Counted from the stretch's first letter, positions 47,738 to 56,350 are shown. The stretch is DNA of 64,000 bases from Ignavibacteriota bacterium (GCA_019637995.1 JAHBUQ010000003.1:400982-464981), one strand, 5' to 3'. Notes: generated by a model from the sequence alone, not told the origin. Program-made: numbers and translations.

Positions 47738-47780
47738 TCTCAACGAATTCTCAACGAATTCTCAACGAATTCTCAACGAA
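47738..47780. repeat. tandem 11-nt repeat, four units
   Basis: TCTCAACGAAT is repeated in tandem, three full units plus a fourth lacking its last base. It lies in the otherwise gene-poor 47354-48016 gap. A 93-codon frame over it (47578-47859) has no recognisable features and I do not call it a gene. Confidence 0.85.
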
Positions 47781-47844
47781 AAGTATTTACACAAAATTAA
47801 AATATTTATTTTATTTGAGGAGCTTCAAATTCCCGGAATTACGA

Positions 47845-47893
47845 TTTAGCGGCAGATAAGATTGACATTTTAATAATCTTTTCTGTCGCTAAA
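47845..47893. other. long imperfect stem-loop in intergenic region
   Basis: A 19-bp stem TTTAGCGGCAGATAAGATT / AATCTTTTCTGTCGCTAAA with two mismatches (one a G-T pair) and an 11-nt loop. A second stem (GGACTT / AAGTCC) follows at about 47907-47933. Together they suggest a structured RNA leader or a degraded mobile element upstream of the 48017 gene; neither is proven. Confidence 0.5.
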
Positions 47894-48016
47894 ATGGTAT
47901 AGTGCTGGACTTCTCTTTTAATAACGAAAGTCCGTCTTATGATTTTTAACAATTTTTATAATTGTTTAGTAAGTAAATAAAATAACTATTTATATAATTA
48001 TTAAGGAAATTTAGCT

Positions 48017-48619
48017 ATGAAAAAAGCTGTTTTATTCCTGTCATTTTTTATTTTAATGATTTTTAGTGGCTTAAACCTTAAAAGTGATGTTCCATCTTGC
48101 GGTTATGGATGGAATTCTGCTTTTTATCCGGATTTTCTTGAAGTAAGGCCAGGTGTATTTTGCGAGGTTACAATATTTTACTGTTGGAAATATGAAAATG
48201 ATCAATTATTCATACATGTTAGAGCAGTTTCCTTTTTCGATAAGTACTGCTTAATCGGTGCTGAAATATCTAATTCTGATTTATTAAAAAAAGTTACAGA
48301 ATCAGTGATTGATAATAGTACCCATTTACTAAATATACCACCATGTCCTGACTCAAATACTTTAATTCAAGTAAAAAATTTCTCATGTTGGAAATTTGAC
48401 GATACTTCAATAATACCAGAACAAGATTTAATATTGAGGCCATGCATAGAATCAATTTATAATTGTATTTCAGAATGGAGTGTATGTTTTGACTATTCAA
48501 AAAGCCCTCCGGAATTAGTTAAAACAAAAATATCTGGAAGCGGCACTAGCATATGTCCGGACTTTGGCGTGTTTTATCCCGACCCAATTCCCGTAGGATG
48601 TTTTCATTTATGTGATTAA
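48017..48619 (+). CDS. Cys-rich secreted protein of unknown function
   Basis: A 200-residue protein with a signal peptide (MKKAVLFLSFFILMIFSG). The mature part has twelve Cys spread along the chain (for example PSCGYGW, FCEV, YCWKYE, SCWKFD, HLCD), an even number fitting disulfides outside the cytoplasm. No family is recognised. AAGGAAA lies upstream of the ATG. A strong terminator follows, and the next gene is a secreted BNR-like T9SS protein. Confidence 0.7.
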   Translation: MKKAVLFLSFFILMIFSGLNLKSDVPSCGYGWNSAFYPDFLEVRPGVFCEVTIFYCWKYENDQLFIHVRAVSFFDKYCLIGAEISNSDLLKKVTESVIDNSTHLLNIPPCPDSNTLIQVKNFSCWKFDDTSIIPEQDLILRPCIESIYNCISEWSVCFDYSKSPPELVKTKISGSGTSICPDFGVFYPDPIPVGCFHLCD

Positions 48620-48629
48620 TTGTAAACTG

Positions 48630-48667
48630 CCTTCGCCAATTTTTTTTGGCGAAGGTGATATTTTTTT
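48630..48667 (+). terminator. rho-independent terminator after the Cys-rich gene
   Basis: A perfect 10-bp stem CCTTCGCCAA / TTGGCGAAGG (48630-48639 / 48646-48655) with a T6 loop, followed by TGATATTTTTTT. Confidence 0.85.
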
Positions 48668-48690
48668 AAATTGAATTGGAGCTAATTATT

Positions 48691-50967
48691 ATGCTTAAAA
48701 TATTGTCCTTAATACTAACATTTTTCACACTGCAAATTTTGGCTTTTGCATCTCAGGATATGTTTTATAGGTTGGATTCAGATTTTCGTGGTGCCTGCTT
48801 TTTTGGTGAAAGTAGTTTAATAGTTGTTGGAAGCAATGGAATGGCAATTGTTTCGCTTGATAATGGAGAAACCTGGTCGGGAAATCCCACTAATACTTCA
48901 AACAGCTTACTATCAGCTGCTTATCAGCAGAATACCAATTGCCTTTTTGCGGTTGGACGTAGTGGAACTGTGATTAAATCCTCAAACTTAGGTGAGAAAT
49001 GGGAAATTGTCGATATTGGTGCTGATACAACTCTCAATACGATAATATTTTATAAGAATATTGGTATTGTAGCAGGAGATAACGGCAATTTATTCAAAAC
49101 AACTGATAATGGGATTACTTGGTTCAAGATTAACTTAAATACTAAAAGCAAACTTGTAAGTTCAGAAGTATTAAATAATGGTAGAATTATTATAAGTGAT
49201 TTATACGCAGGGGTTTATATATCTGATGATGGTTTTGAAACATGGGAATTTAACGATTATTCTTCTTTGATAAATAATAGTGTAATAAATAAGGTAAGAA
49301 GCTCCTGTGAGACTGTAATAATTAATTCATTAAGGGGGTTTCTGAAATCTAATGATAATGGTGCTAACTGGGAATTTTTCAATTTTAATGAAAGAGTAGT
49401 TCAGGATTTTATTATTTTTGATGATAGTAGAATTGTTGCTCTATGCAATCCTGTTCCGGGAGATATAGCAAACTTGGTTAATCTTTATGAAATTTACTTT
49501 ACTGATTCTATCAAATGTAATTTTTATAATTATAATCATGACTTTTCAAAAGCATCGTATTTCTCGTCTGCCCTTGGTTTGGCTATTAATAGTTTTAGTG
49601 AATCCCGAAAAGCAGTAATTTACGGACAGCACAATTCAATAGTTTTGTCCGAATTCCCTTATAATCAATGGTATATGAAGTCTTATCTTGACATATCAGG
49701 ATTTAATCCAATTTTTTTCCTGAATTCAAAAACCGGTTTTTTAGGTTCGAAAAGACAAAAAGTATTTCGAACAACAAATGGTGGCATAACATGGCTCCCA
49801 CAAATGGAGGATGATTTTTTGGGTTTTGATGTAACACATCTACATTTTAATGACACTATTAATGGTATTTCCTGTACAAGCTCATCGTACTCTAACGCCT
49901 TTAACAGAACTACTAAGGATGGTGGAAGAAGTTACAAAAATATTGAAGATAATTCAATTAAGGGAGGTAATTACTCATATTTTAATAGTGATATTTTTGT
50001 TTCTCTAAAATACAAAACAACAATCAGAGAAATATTTTCGAGTATAAGTTTCAATAATTTATTAAATAATAAAAATAACCAAATTTATCTTGATTCATTT
50101 TTCCTTAATAACGCTAAAGCACTTTCTGAAAGCAGTTGGATATTAGCAGGTTCAAGATATGAACAATACGATTTTGATACATTGAATATGAGAATCATAA
50201 AAAGAACATATCCGGTTGTATTATTGACACAGGATTTCGGCGCAACTTATGAAATTATTAAATCAGATTTTGATTTTACATATCCATTAAATTTTCATTC
50301 ATTTCTGGATGGAAAATTAATAATTATGTCAACATTAAAAGAATCTGATGAAGGAAATATTTATCGTAGTTATAAATCAACAGACCGTGGGTATTCCTGG
50401 GAATTAGTTTTTGAAAGCATGGATATAAAACCGTCCTTAATTGAAATATATGAGGATGGTAGCGGATTTATGATGGGTTCATTTTTGCAAATACTTACAA
50501 CAAATAATTTTGGTGATACTTGGGAAATTGTATCTGATGATAAGTTTTTTAAATATGAATTATACAGATTTAATTATGTTGACCAAACACTTTTTGCAGT
50601 TGGGAATAACCAATTATTCAAGTTGAAGCCGGGAGAAAAAATCCCGACATCAATAAAGGAAGTTGAATCTGTAGAAAGCGGTCCGCCACCGTTCTGGCTA
50701 TATCCACCTTACCCAAATCCTGCAACAAACAGAATTTCGTTTTCGTTATTATGGGATAAAAGGATATCGGAAGATGGTCTCAAAATTGAGCTATTTGATG
50801 TCCGTGGAATAAAAGTAATGGATATAACAGATATGCCCAAAATTTTTGAACTTGACAATAAAGCAACAGTAACATTCCACCCGAGCGGTTTATCATCAGG
50901 AATTTACTATTTGCGGGTTCAATATGAAGGATTTAGTAAAGCTATGCCAATTTTCATCAGCCATTAA
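48691..50967 (+). CDS. secreted BNR/YCF48-like repeat protein with T9SS-type C-terminal domain
   Basis: A 758-residue exported protein. After the signal peptide (MLKILSLILTFFTLQILAFAS) come beta-propeller repeats of the BNR/YCF48 type: SLDNGETWSG, KTTDNGITWFK, KSNDNGANWEF, RTTNGGITWLP and KSTDRGYSWEL. The last about 90 residues (YPPYPNPATNRISFSLLW, then FDVRGIKVMDI and GLSSGIYYLRV) form a T9SS type A sorting domain. The ATG at 48691 has GGAG 9 nt upstream; a TTG five codons earlier is possible. The cargo role is unknown; propellers often bind proteins or glycans. Confidence 0.85.
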   Translation: MLKILSLILTFFTLQILAFASQDMFYRLDSDFRGACFFGESSLIVVGSNGMAIVSLDNGETWSGNPTNTSNSLLSAAYQQNTNCLFAVGRSGTVIKSSNLGEKWEIVDIGADTTLNTIIFYKNIGIVAGDNGNLFKTTDNGITWFKINLNTKSKLVSSEVLNNGRIIISDLYAGVYISDDGFETWEFNDYSSLINNSVINKVRSSCETVIINSLRGFLKSNDNGANWEFFNFNERVVQDFIIFDDSRIVALCNPVPGDIANLVNLYEIYFTDSIKCNFYNYNHDFSKASYFSSALGLAINSFSESRKAVIYGQHNSIVLSEFPYNQWYMKSYLDISGFNPIFFLNSKTGFLGSKRQKVFRTTNGGITWLPQMEDDFLGFDVTHLHFNDTINGISCTSSSYSNAFNRTTKDGGRSYKNIEDNSIKGGNYSYFNSDIFVSLKYKTTIREIFSSISFNNLLNNKNNQIYLDSFFLNNAKALSESSWILAGSRYEQYDFDTLNMRIIKRTYPVVLLTQDFGATYEIIKSDFDFTYPLNFHSFLDGKLIIMSTLKESDEGNIYRSYKSTDRGYSWELVFESMDIKPSLIEIYEDGSGFMMGSFLQILTTNNFGDTWEIVSDDKFFKYELYRFNYVDQTLFAVGNNQLFKLKPGEKIPTSIKEVESVESGPPPFWLYPPYPNPATNRISFSLLWDKRISEDGLKIELFDVRGIKVMDITDMPKIFELDNKATVTFHPSGLSSGIYYLRVQYEGFSKAMPIFISH

Positions 50968-51068
50968 AATTAGTAAAGAAAAAACTGATTATAGATAATT
51001 TTTGCAACTTGTTTTATGATTTTGCCTGTAAGGACACGATATGCCGTGTCATTACAACCTGCTCCATT

Positions 51069-51092
51069 GTTGAGAAGTTTGTGAAGATGTAA
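51069..51092 (+). pseudogene. relic of a T9SS CTD 3' end
   Basis: The stretch reads VEKFVKM followed by a stop, the same end as the S8 protease CTD (IEKFVKM), but it lies about 100 nt beyond the stop of the BNR gene with no open frame leading to it. It is followed, as in the S8 gene, by the double-hairpin repeat. It appears to be the tail of a lost or recombined CTD gene. Confidence 0.5.
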
Positions 51093-51157
51093 CTATGTTG
51101 AATGTTGAATGTTATTGAGTTGAATGTTACAGAATTAAAGTTATTAAGTTAAAAGAT

Positions 51158-51264
51158 ATTGAGTTGAATGTTAAATCACAAGTTGCAACAAAGGGCTTCA
51201 GCCCTTTGCGTTCAGATTATGCAGCCAAAATAGATGTCCTACACTTCGCAAGTGTAGGACATCT
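51158..51264. repeat. 107-nt double-hairpin repeat, copy B
   Basis: Differs from copy A (47376-47482) at only a few bases over 107 nt, with both hairpins intact. It is preceded by short direct repeats of GTTGAATGTTA. It separates the BNR gene from the convergent VWA-OmpA-SPOR gene. The rest of the 50968-51283 gap has no gene. Confidence 0.88.
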
Positions 51265-51283
51265 GATACAAATTTTTAAAATA

Positions 51284-53164
51284 CTACCTGACTACAAATT
51301 GAAAGCCGTATTCTTTTGTGAGTTTACCTGCGATTTTTTCTGCGGATTTTTGGTCTTTATATCCCCAGATTTTGACCCTGTAAACAGGTATATTATTTTG
51401 CAAATATCTTTCGTAATAAGCTCTGTATCCTTTGTCTTCCCAATCTTCGACTTTGCTTAGAGCATCGGTCTCTGTTTCGCTGATTTGAGCAATAATTTCA
51501 TAAGGCAGAAGCTCGGGATCGAGCCATCTGAGCTCAGTTCTTCGGTTATAATACTGCATCCAGTGGGATTCCTGAATGTAATATACCGGATTATTGCTAC
51601 CATCTGAACTGACTCTTATTTTTGATGGGTCAGCACCACTGATAATTAGTTGTCTTCTTACAGCTTGTGCACGTTTCAGACCAAGATTGTAGCAATATTT
51701 ATCTCCACCCTCAATACTTGTATTACCAATTAATTCTATTGATAAATCGGGGTTTTTATTTAATACATCAGCAAGCATCGAAATTGGTTCAAGATAATCA
51801 TCGGTAACTGTTGTATCACGCTCATCAAAAGAGGCGACAGCCATATATTTGAATTCGTGTCTTGGTCTGATGTCAGGAAATTTTAATGTGTCATGAATTC
51901 GGTTCTGATAGGTTACAAATTCAATATTTGCGACTTTAGTATCACAATTACCGCTTGCCGGAACCGGAATATCAAATTGATAGTTAGCTTTTTGGGCGTA
52001 TAAAATTTCATTCAAAATTAGTTGAATATTCTCAATTGCGGCATCTTCGACAGGATAATATCTGCCGCCGCTGAGAGTTGAAAGAGAGCTAAGTGAGTAA
52101 CTATCCACAGCATTTCCGATACCCAAAACATAAATCGGAATATCTGAATCTATTGCCAAATCAATTATATCATTTCTGTCATAAATTATTGATGCATTGT
52201 CAGTACTGTAAGCTATTGTTACTATGACCTTCTTTCTGGAATTATCACTCGATTTATTCAGCAAATCTATGGAATATTTAAGTGATTTGAATATTGCAGA
52301 CAAGCCTTTTTCTTTGAATAAAAAACTTAATTTCATTATTTCGTCGGCTCTTGTCAGTGGCAATTCCTCTTTGAAATTCTGGTTGAATAAATACAATCCA
52401 AAACGGTCGTCATCCGACAGGGATTTCACAAATTTTTCGATAATATTATTAATTGGAAAATAATCACTTGCTATGGACGAATTATCAAGAAGTATGATAT
52501 AATCCACTGGAATGCTTTCATCAATTCTATTTTCTGTAAAGCCTGTCACAGGTGAATTTTTCGGTGAATCAATACATCCGGAGAAAGCATTAATTGTAAC
52601 AAAACCGGATTCTTTTTCCGAAAGACCGCTTATATAATTTCCAAATTCATCAAGAATCAAACTGTATGCTCTTACAACATTCCTGCTTTCAAATGGGTAA
52701 TAGTATCTCATTATTTTGAGACTTTTCATATTGGCAGAACCTTTGGCTGATTGCACTCCTCGAAGGTAATCTGAATTAATAAAAGACGGTTTTTCATTTT
52801 TGACATTAGCGCCTACGGGACCGGTTGAAATTTCATCAGGAGTATCAATTACATATACCTTCCATAGAAGCTGCAACGTATCTATTCCGCGTGTAATCAA
52901 AAATCTGTAATTTGATGTAGTATCCACGGCTATACTTATACTGTCCTGCGGATTGTAATTTCTTTGCAGATCAGTAATGCGAACTTTATCGGCATTTTCA
53001 AAATTCCATTTCAGATTGGCTTTTTCTCCGCGAGCAACTTCTGTAACACCTTTGAAATCCAATACTTTAATTGCCGAAACTGGCTTTGTGGAAGAGCAAC
53101 TGCAAAGTAGCACTCCCGAAATAATTCCGGTCAATATGACAATTTTAAAAAAAGTTTTACTCAT
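51284..53164 (-). CDS. lipoprotein with VWA, OmpA and SPOR domains
   Basis: A 626-residue protein with lipoprotein signal VILTGIISGVLLCSC. A beta-rich N-terminal part (about 30-200) is followed by a von Willebrand A domain (about 220-390) starting VDYIILLDNSSIASDYFP, in which the usual metal-site DxSxS reads DNSSIAS. Next comes an OmpA peptidoglycan-binding domain (LIGNTSIEGGDKYCYNLGLKRAQAV, quoted in parts: IELIGNTSIEGG and LGLKRAQAVRRQL) and a C-terminal SPOR domain (YRVKIWGYKDQKSAEKI). OmpA and SPOR both bind peptidoglycan. This is likely an outer-membrane-anchored cell-wall linker. It is transcribed after the ClpB fragment gene (34-nt gap). Confidence 0.85.
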   Translation of the reverse strand: MSKTFFKIVILTGIISGVLLCSCSSTKPVSAIKVLDFKGVTEVARGEKANLKWNFENADKVRITDLQRNYNPQDSISIAVDTTSNYRFLITRGIDTLQLLWKVYVIDTPDEISTGPVGANVKNEKPSFINSDYLRGVQSAKGSANMKSLKIMRYYYPFESRNVVRAYSLILDEFGNYISGLSEKESGFVTINAFSGCIDSPKNSPVTGFTENRIDESIPVDYIILLDNSSIASDYFPINNIIEKFVKSLSDDDRFGLYLFNQNFKEELPLTRADEIMKLSFLFKEKGLSAIFKSLKYSIDLLNKSSDNSRKKVIVTIAYSTDNASIIYDRNDIIDLAIDSDIPIYVLGIGNAVDSYSLSSLSTLSGGRYYPVEDAAIENIQLILNEILYAQKANYQFDIPVPASGNCDTKVANIEFVTYQNRIHDTLKFPDIRPRHEFKYMAVASFDERDTTVTDDYLEPISMLADVLNKNPDLSIELIGNTSIEGGDKYCYNLGLKRAQAVRRQLIISGADPSKIRVSSDGSNNPVYYIQESHWMQYYNRRTELRWLDPELLPYEIIAQISETETDALSKVEDWEDKGYRAYYERYLQNNIPVYRVKIWGYKDQKSAEKIAGKLTKEYGFQFVVR

Positions 53165-53198
53165 TTACACACCGATAAAAATACAATTTAACTAAATT

Positions 53199-54527
53199 TT
53201 ATTTCTTGTGAAAAGAAAATTTGCCGTTATCATCGCAATCTACTAAAATTTCAGTATTTGCACTATATTCACCCGAAAGAATTTTCATAGCTATGGGGTC
53301 TGCAACATACTTTTGAACAACACGTTTTAATGGTCTTGCTCCAAACTTTGCATCATAACCAAGATTTGAAAGCCATTCAAGAGCACATTCGGTTACTTCC
53401 ATTTTTATACCTGCTTTTGTCAGCTTTTCACTAACTCTTTGTACTTGTAAATCGGCAATTTGTCTGATTTCTTTAGCAGTAAGTGGCTGGAACAGCACAA
53501 TTTCATCAATCCTGTTCAAAAACTCGGGTTTAAGGCGTTTCCTGAGAAGCTCGACAATTTTCACCCTGATTTCAGACATAAGCTCTGAGCGGTTACTGTC
53601 ATTCATTATAACAAGTTTATCGTTAATAAATTCCGAGCCAAGATTAGATGTCATTATAATTATGGTATTCCGAAAATCCACAAGTCTGCCTTTGCCGTCT
53701 GTAAGCCTGCCTTCGTCAAGAAGTTGCAGCAGAATATTGAATACATCGGAATGTGCTTTTTCCAATTCATCAAGCAATACAACTGAATATGGCTTTCGCC
53801 TTACAGCTTCAGTCAGCTGTCCGCCTTCTTCATAGCCAACATACCCGGGAGGTGCACCGATTAATCTCGAAACAGAAAATTTTTCCATATATTCGCTCAT
53901 ATCAATGCGTACCATCGAATGCTCATCATTGAATAAAAATTCAGCAAGTGAACGTGCAAGCTCTGTCTTGCCAACGCCTGTATTGCCTATGAATACAAAT
54001 GAACCTATCGGCTTGTTCTCATCCTGAAGACCCGCTCTCGAGCGTCGGATTGCATTTGAAACAACCGCAACTGCCTCTTTCTGACCTATAACTCTTGAGT
54101 GAATTCTATCCTCCATTTTGATTAGCTTCATTCTTTCTGTTTCGAGCATTCGGCTTACAGGAATTCCTGTCCACTTGGCTACAATTTCGGCAATATCTTC
54201 GGCTTCAACCTCCTCCTTAAGAAGTTTGCCATTTTTCTGCACTTTCACTAAATCATCATTAAGTTTGATAATTTCGTTCTCCAGCTGTGGAATTCTCCCA
54301 TAGCGAATTTCTGCAACATTGGCAAGCTCACCGGCACGCTCAAGTGACTCTGAATGAGTACGCAACTGTTCTATCTCTGCCTTGCTTTTTCGCAATCTGA
54401 AAATTAAATCTTTCTCGCTTTGCCATCTGAATTTAAGTGCATCCCGCTCTTTTATAAGCTTATCAATTTCCAGATTAATTTCATCAAGTCTTTTTTGGGT
54501 ATTATCTGTAATTTTCAACTCTTCCAT
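53199..54527 (-). CDS. clpB: ClpB C-terminal half (lacks N domain and first AAA domain)
   Basis: A 442-residue protein equal to the second half of the ClpB disaggregase (about 860 residues). It starts in the M-domain coiled coil (RWQSEKDLIFRLRKSKAEIE) and has the complete second AAA+ domain: Walker A FIGNTGVGKTELARSL, pore loop GAPPGYVGYEEGGQL, Walker B VVLLDELEKAH and Arg finger region LKPEFLNRIDEIV. The N domain, NBD1 and the start of the M-domain are missing. Just upstream (104 nt) begins the RHS array, so the 5' part was probably lost by rearrangement. The ATG at 54527 has AAAGG 13 nt upstream and could still be translated, but full disaggregase activity is unlikely. Confidence 0.85.
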   Translation of the reverse strand: MEELKITDNTQKRLDEINLEIDKLIKERDALKFRWQSEKDLIFRLRKSKAEIEQLRTHSESLERAGELANVAEIRYGRIPQLENEIIKLNDDLVKVQKNGKLLKEEVEAEDIAEIVAKWTGIPVSRMLETERMKLIKMEDRIHSRVIGQKEAVAVVSNAIRRSRAGLQDENKPIGSFVFIGNTGVGKTELARSLAEFLFNDEHSMVRIDMSEYMEKFSVSRLIGAPPGYVGYEEGGQLTEAVRRKPYSVVLLDELEKAHSDVFNILLQLLDEGRLTDGKGRLVDFRNTIIIMTSNLGSEFINDKLVIMNDSNRSELMSEIRVKIVELLRKRLKPEFLNRIDEIVLFQPLTAKEIRQIADLQVQRVSEKLTKAGIKMEVTECALEWLSNLGYDAKFGARPLKRVVQKYVADPIAMKILSGEYSANTEILVDCDDNGKFSFHKK

Positions 54528-54630
54528 ATTCTATCATAACCTTTATAAATTACAAACGTATTTCAAAAATAAATAGACGTTAAAAATAAAAAATAATGAT
54601 AATCGAATTAAAATATTAAAATTACTAATC

Positions 54631-55212
54631 TCTCCTCTTGGTGATACAGGTGATGAAGTTTATCCTTGGGTTTATTATTTATTGGGTGTGGATAACAGAC
54701 AATATGCAACTTATTATGGCGTCCAAACAAGTGATAATTCAATAAATTTAAGTAATTATATGTATATGAGTGCACCAGAACCGTACCGACCAACGACATT
54801 CTTCTATCCGACGGAATACAATGTCTATGGTAATGAGATGGCGCCAAGGATTACATACAGATACGTGGATGGAAATTGGCAGAAACAGTATAAGTTTTAT
54901 GATTATCTTGGTTCTTTACGATTTACTATGAAAGCAGACGGAACACTACTGAACTTCAAACAATATTCGGCTTATGGTGAGACAACTCTTGATACTTTGG
55001 GAGTTACACGGGAGGGCTATATCGGAAAAGAGAAGGATGTAGAGAATGGTTTGGGTGACCACGGAGTAAGGAAGTATGATGACAAAGGCGGTAGATTTAA
55101 TTCTCATGATGTATTGTGGGAGAAGTATTATGGATGGACGCCGTATCAGTATTGTATGAATAAAATAAATTTGAAATTGAATTGTCAAATAAAAAAGTTA
55201 ATCAATTTGTAG
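54631..55212 (+). pseudogene. RHS core fragment, cassette 1 (tip lost)
   Basis: The frame from 54631 reads SPLGDTGDEVYPWVYYL, continues through YNVYGNEMAPRITYRYVDG, FYDYLGSLRF, TLDTLGVTREGYIGKEKD and ends FNSHDVLWEKYYGWTPYQYCMN before switching to unrelated KINLKLNCQ and a stop. This is the C-terminal ~190 residues of an RHS-repeat core, without its upstream YD repeats. It departs from the other copies exactly at the CMN|NP junction where toxin tips normally begin. No convincing start codon; a TTG at 54682 is the first candidate. Followed by an AbrB/PIN pair. Confidence 0.82.
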
Positions 55213-55219
55213 GTATCTT

Positions 55220-55426
55220 ATGGAAACATATTGTATTTCAAACGACTTTAAACTTATTTTAAATAAGGATATTCTTGAAAAAGCCGGCTTTATCCCCGGA
55301 CAAGAAATTAAGATTAATTTAAAAAATAATCTTTTAGAGTTAAGTTCAAAAAATGAAAAAAAGTCTTTGAAAGGTTTCTTGAAAGGCATTAATACAGAGG
55401 TACATCGTGAGAATGACCGATTATGA
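55220..55426 (+). CDS. AbrB/MazE-like antitoxin
   Basis: A 68-residue protein with the swapped-hairpin AbrB-like pattern (LNKDILEKAGFIPGQEIKI). Its C-terminus (about 45-68) is basic then acidic and would cover the PIN toxin. Its TGA overlaps the ATG of the PIN gene (ATGA), the usual coupling of VapBC-type pairs. It begins 7 nt after the RHS cassette 1 stop, so it occupies the place of an RHS tip/immunity. Confidence 0.78.
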   Translation: METYCISNDFKLILNKDILEKAGFIPGQEIKINLKNNLLELSSKNEKKSLKGFLKGINTEVHRENDRL

Positions 55427-55800
55427 TTATTTTAGATTCATCTGCATGGCTTGAATATTTTGCCGGCACCAAGAATGGTGATATTTTTGCAGAATTTGCT
55501 GAAGATTTTGAAAATTTATTAGTTCCATCAATTTGCATATTTGAAGTTTATAAAAGAATATTAATTCAAAGAGATGAAAATTCAGCAAATATGGCAATCG
55601 AATTTATGAAAAATGGAAACGTTGTAGATATAAATGCTGAAATTGCAGTAATTTCTGCACAATTAAGTTTTAAACTGAAATTACCTATGGCTGATAGTCT
55701 TATTTACGCAACGGGACAGATTTTCAAATCAAAAATAATTACTCAGGATTCAGACTTCATCGGTTTAGATAATGTAGACTATTATGAAAAAAGTAATTAA
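55423..55800 (+). CDS. VapC-like PIN-domain toxin
   Basis: A 125-residue PIN RNase. The acidic residues are in ILDSSAWLEYF (Asp4), IFEVYKRI (Glu), LPMADSLIYATG (Asp) and ITQDSDF (Asp). It pairs with the overlapping AbrB-like gene as a type II toxin-antitoxin module. VapC proteins cleave tRNA or rRNA; the target here is unknown. The next RHS cassette starts 25 nt downstream. Confidence 0.85.
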   Translation: MIILDSSAWLEYFAGTKNGDIFAEFAEDFENLLVPSICIFEVYKRILIQRDENSANMAIEFMKNGNVVDINAEIAVISAQLSFKLKLPMADSLIYATGQIFKSKIITQDSDFIGLDNVDYYEKSN

Positions 55801-55825
55801 ACTCTGATTATACCTTATCAATACG

Positions 55826-56020
55826 AAAACAGACGGAACACTCTTAAACTTCAAACAATATGGTGCTTTCGGCGCGACAACTCTTGATACTTTGGGAGTG
55901 ACAAGGCAGGGCTATATCGGTAAGGAGAAGGATGTTGAGAATAATCTTGGTGACCATGGAGTCCGCAAGTATTATTATGAGACAGGGCGGTTTAATTCGA
56001 TGGACCATTTACTAAAATAA
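55826..56020 (+). pseudogene. RHS core fragment, cassette 2 (ends FNSMDHLLK)
   Basis: A 64-residue fragment reading KTDGTLLNFKQYGAFGATT, LDTLGVTRQGYIGKEKDVEN, LGDHGVRKYYYETGRFNSMDHLLK and stop. It is the last part of the RHS core without a start codon. It stops at DHLLK where the DPLW of tip-bearing copies would be. The 127 nt from 55982 are nearly identical to 60109-60235 and lead into a DUF4160 gene. Confidence 0.82.
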
Positions 56021-56108
56021 ATTTTAATTTTTCTTGTCAATAATTTAGTTGTTTTATAATTAGAGTATATGATATGCCGACGATTTCAATGTTTTATGGA
56101 ATAATAGT
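55982..56108 (+). repeat. RHS-end/DUF4160-start junction repeat, copy 1
   Basis: 127 nt spanning the end of the RHS fragment, the untranslated spacer and the first ~11 codons of DUF4160. The copy at 60109-60235 differs by about two bases. The spacer includes TTGTCA-15 nt-TATAAT, which might be a promoter. Confidence 0.85.
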
Positions 56109-56343
56109 GTATATGTATTTTTATGATAATAAAGAGCATAAAACTCCACATATTCACGTTGAATATAATGATAAAAAATTAGTAATTTCCATTCCTGAAG
56201 GTGAAATACTGAAAGGTGATTTCCCTAGGAATAAACTGAAATTACTTCAAGCATGGATAGAAATACATCAGGAAGAATTGATGGCAAATTGGAAGTTAGC
56301 GGTAGATGGTAATGAAGTATTTAAAATTGAACCACTTAGATAG
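56074..56343 (+). CDS. DUF4160-family protein, copy 1
   Basis: An 89-residue protein with DUF4160 hallmarks: MPTISMFYGI at the start, TPHIHVEY (the PPHxH motif), LLQAWIEIHQEEL and a C-terminal KIEPLR. The function is unproven. It is always paired with a DUF2442 gene here (7-nt gap), a combination often predicted as a toxin-antitoxin-like unit. It differs from copy 2 through most of the body but shares the first codons nearly exactly. Confidence 0.85.
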   Translation: MPTISMFYGIIVYMYFYDNKEHKTPHIHVEYNDKKLVISIPEGEILKGDFPRNKLKLLQAWIEIHQEELMANWKLAVDGNEVFKIEPLR

Positions 56344-56350
56344 GTGATTT

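Noticed and set aside
47738..47780. Possible CRISPR-like repeats
   Set aside because: Units are only 11 nt and directly adjacent without spacers, so this is a simple tandem repeat.
47578..47859. 93-codon ORF upstream of the Cys-rich gene
   Set aside because: It runs through an 11-nt tandem repeat and into a hairpin, has no family features and no clear ribosome site.
54608..54847. Minus-strand ORF opposite cassette 1 (also near 57941-58165 and 59530-59721)
   Set aside because: The same antisense frame appears opposite several RHS core copies because the core is repeated; it has no independent features.
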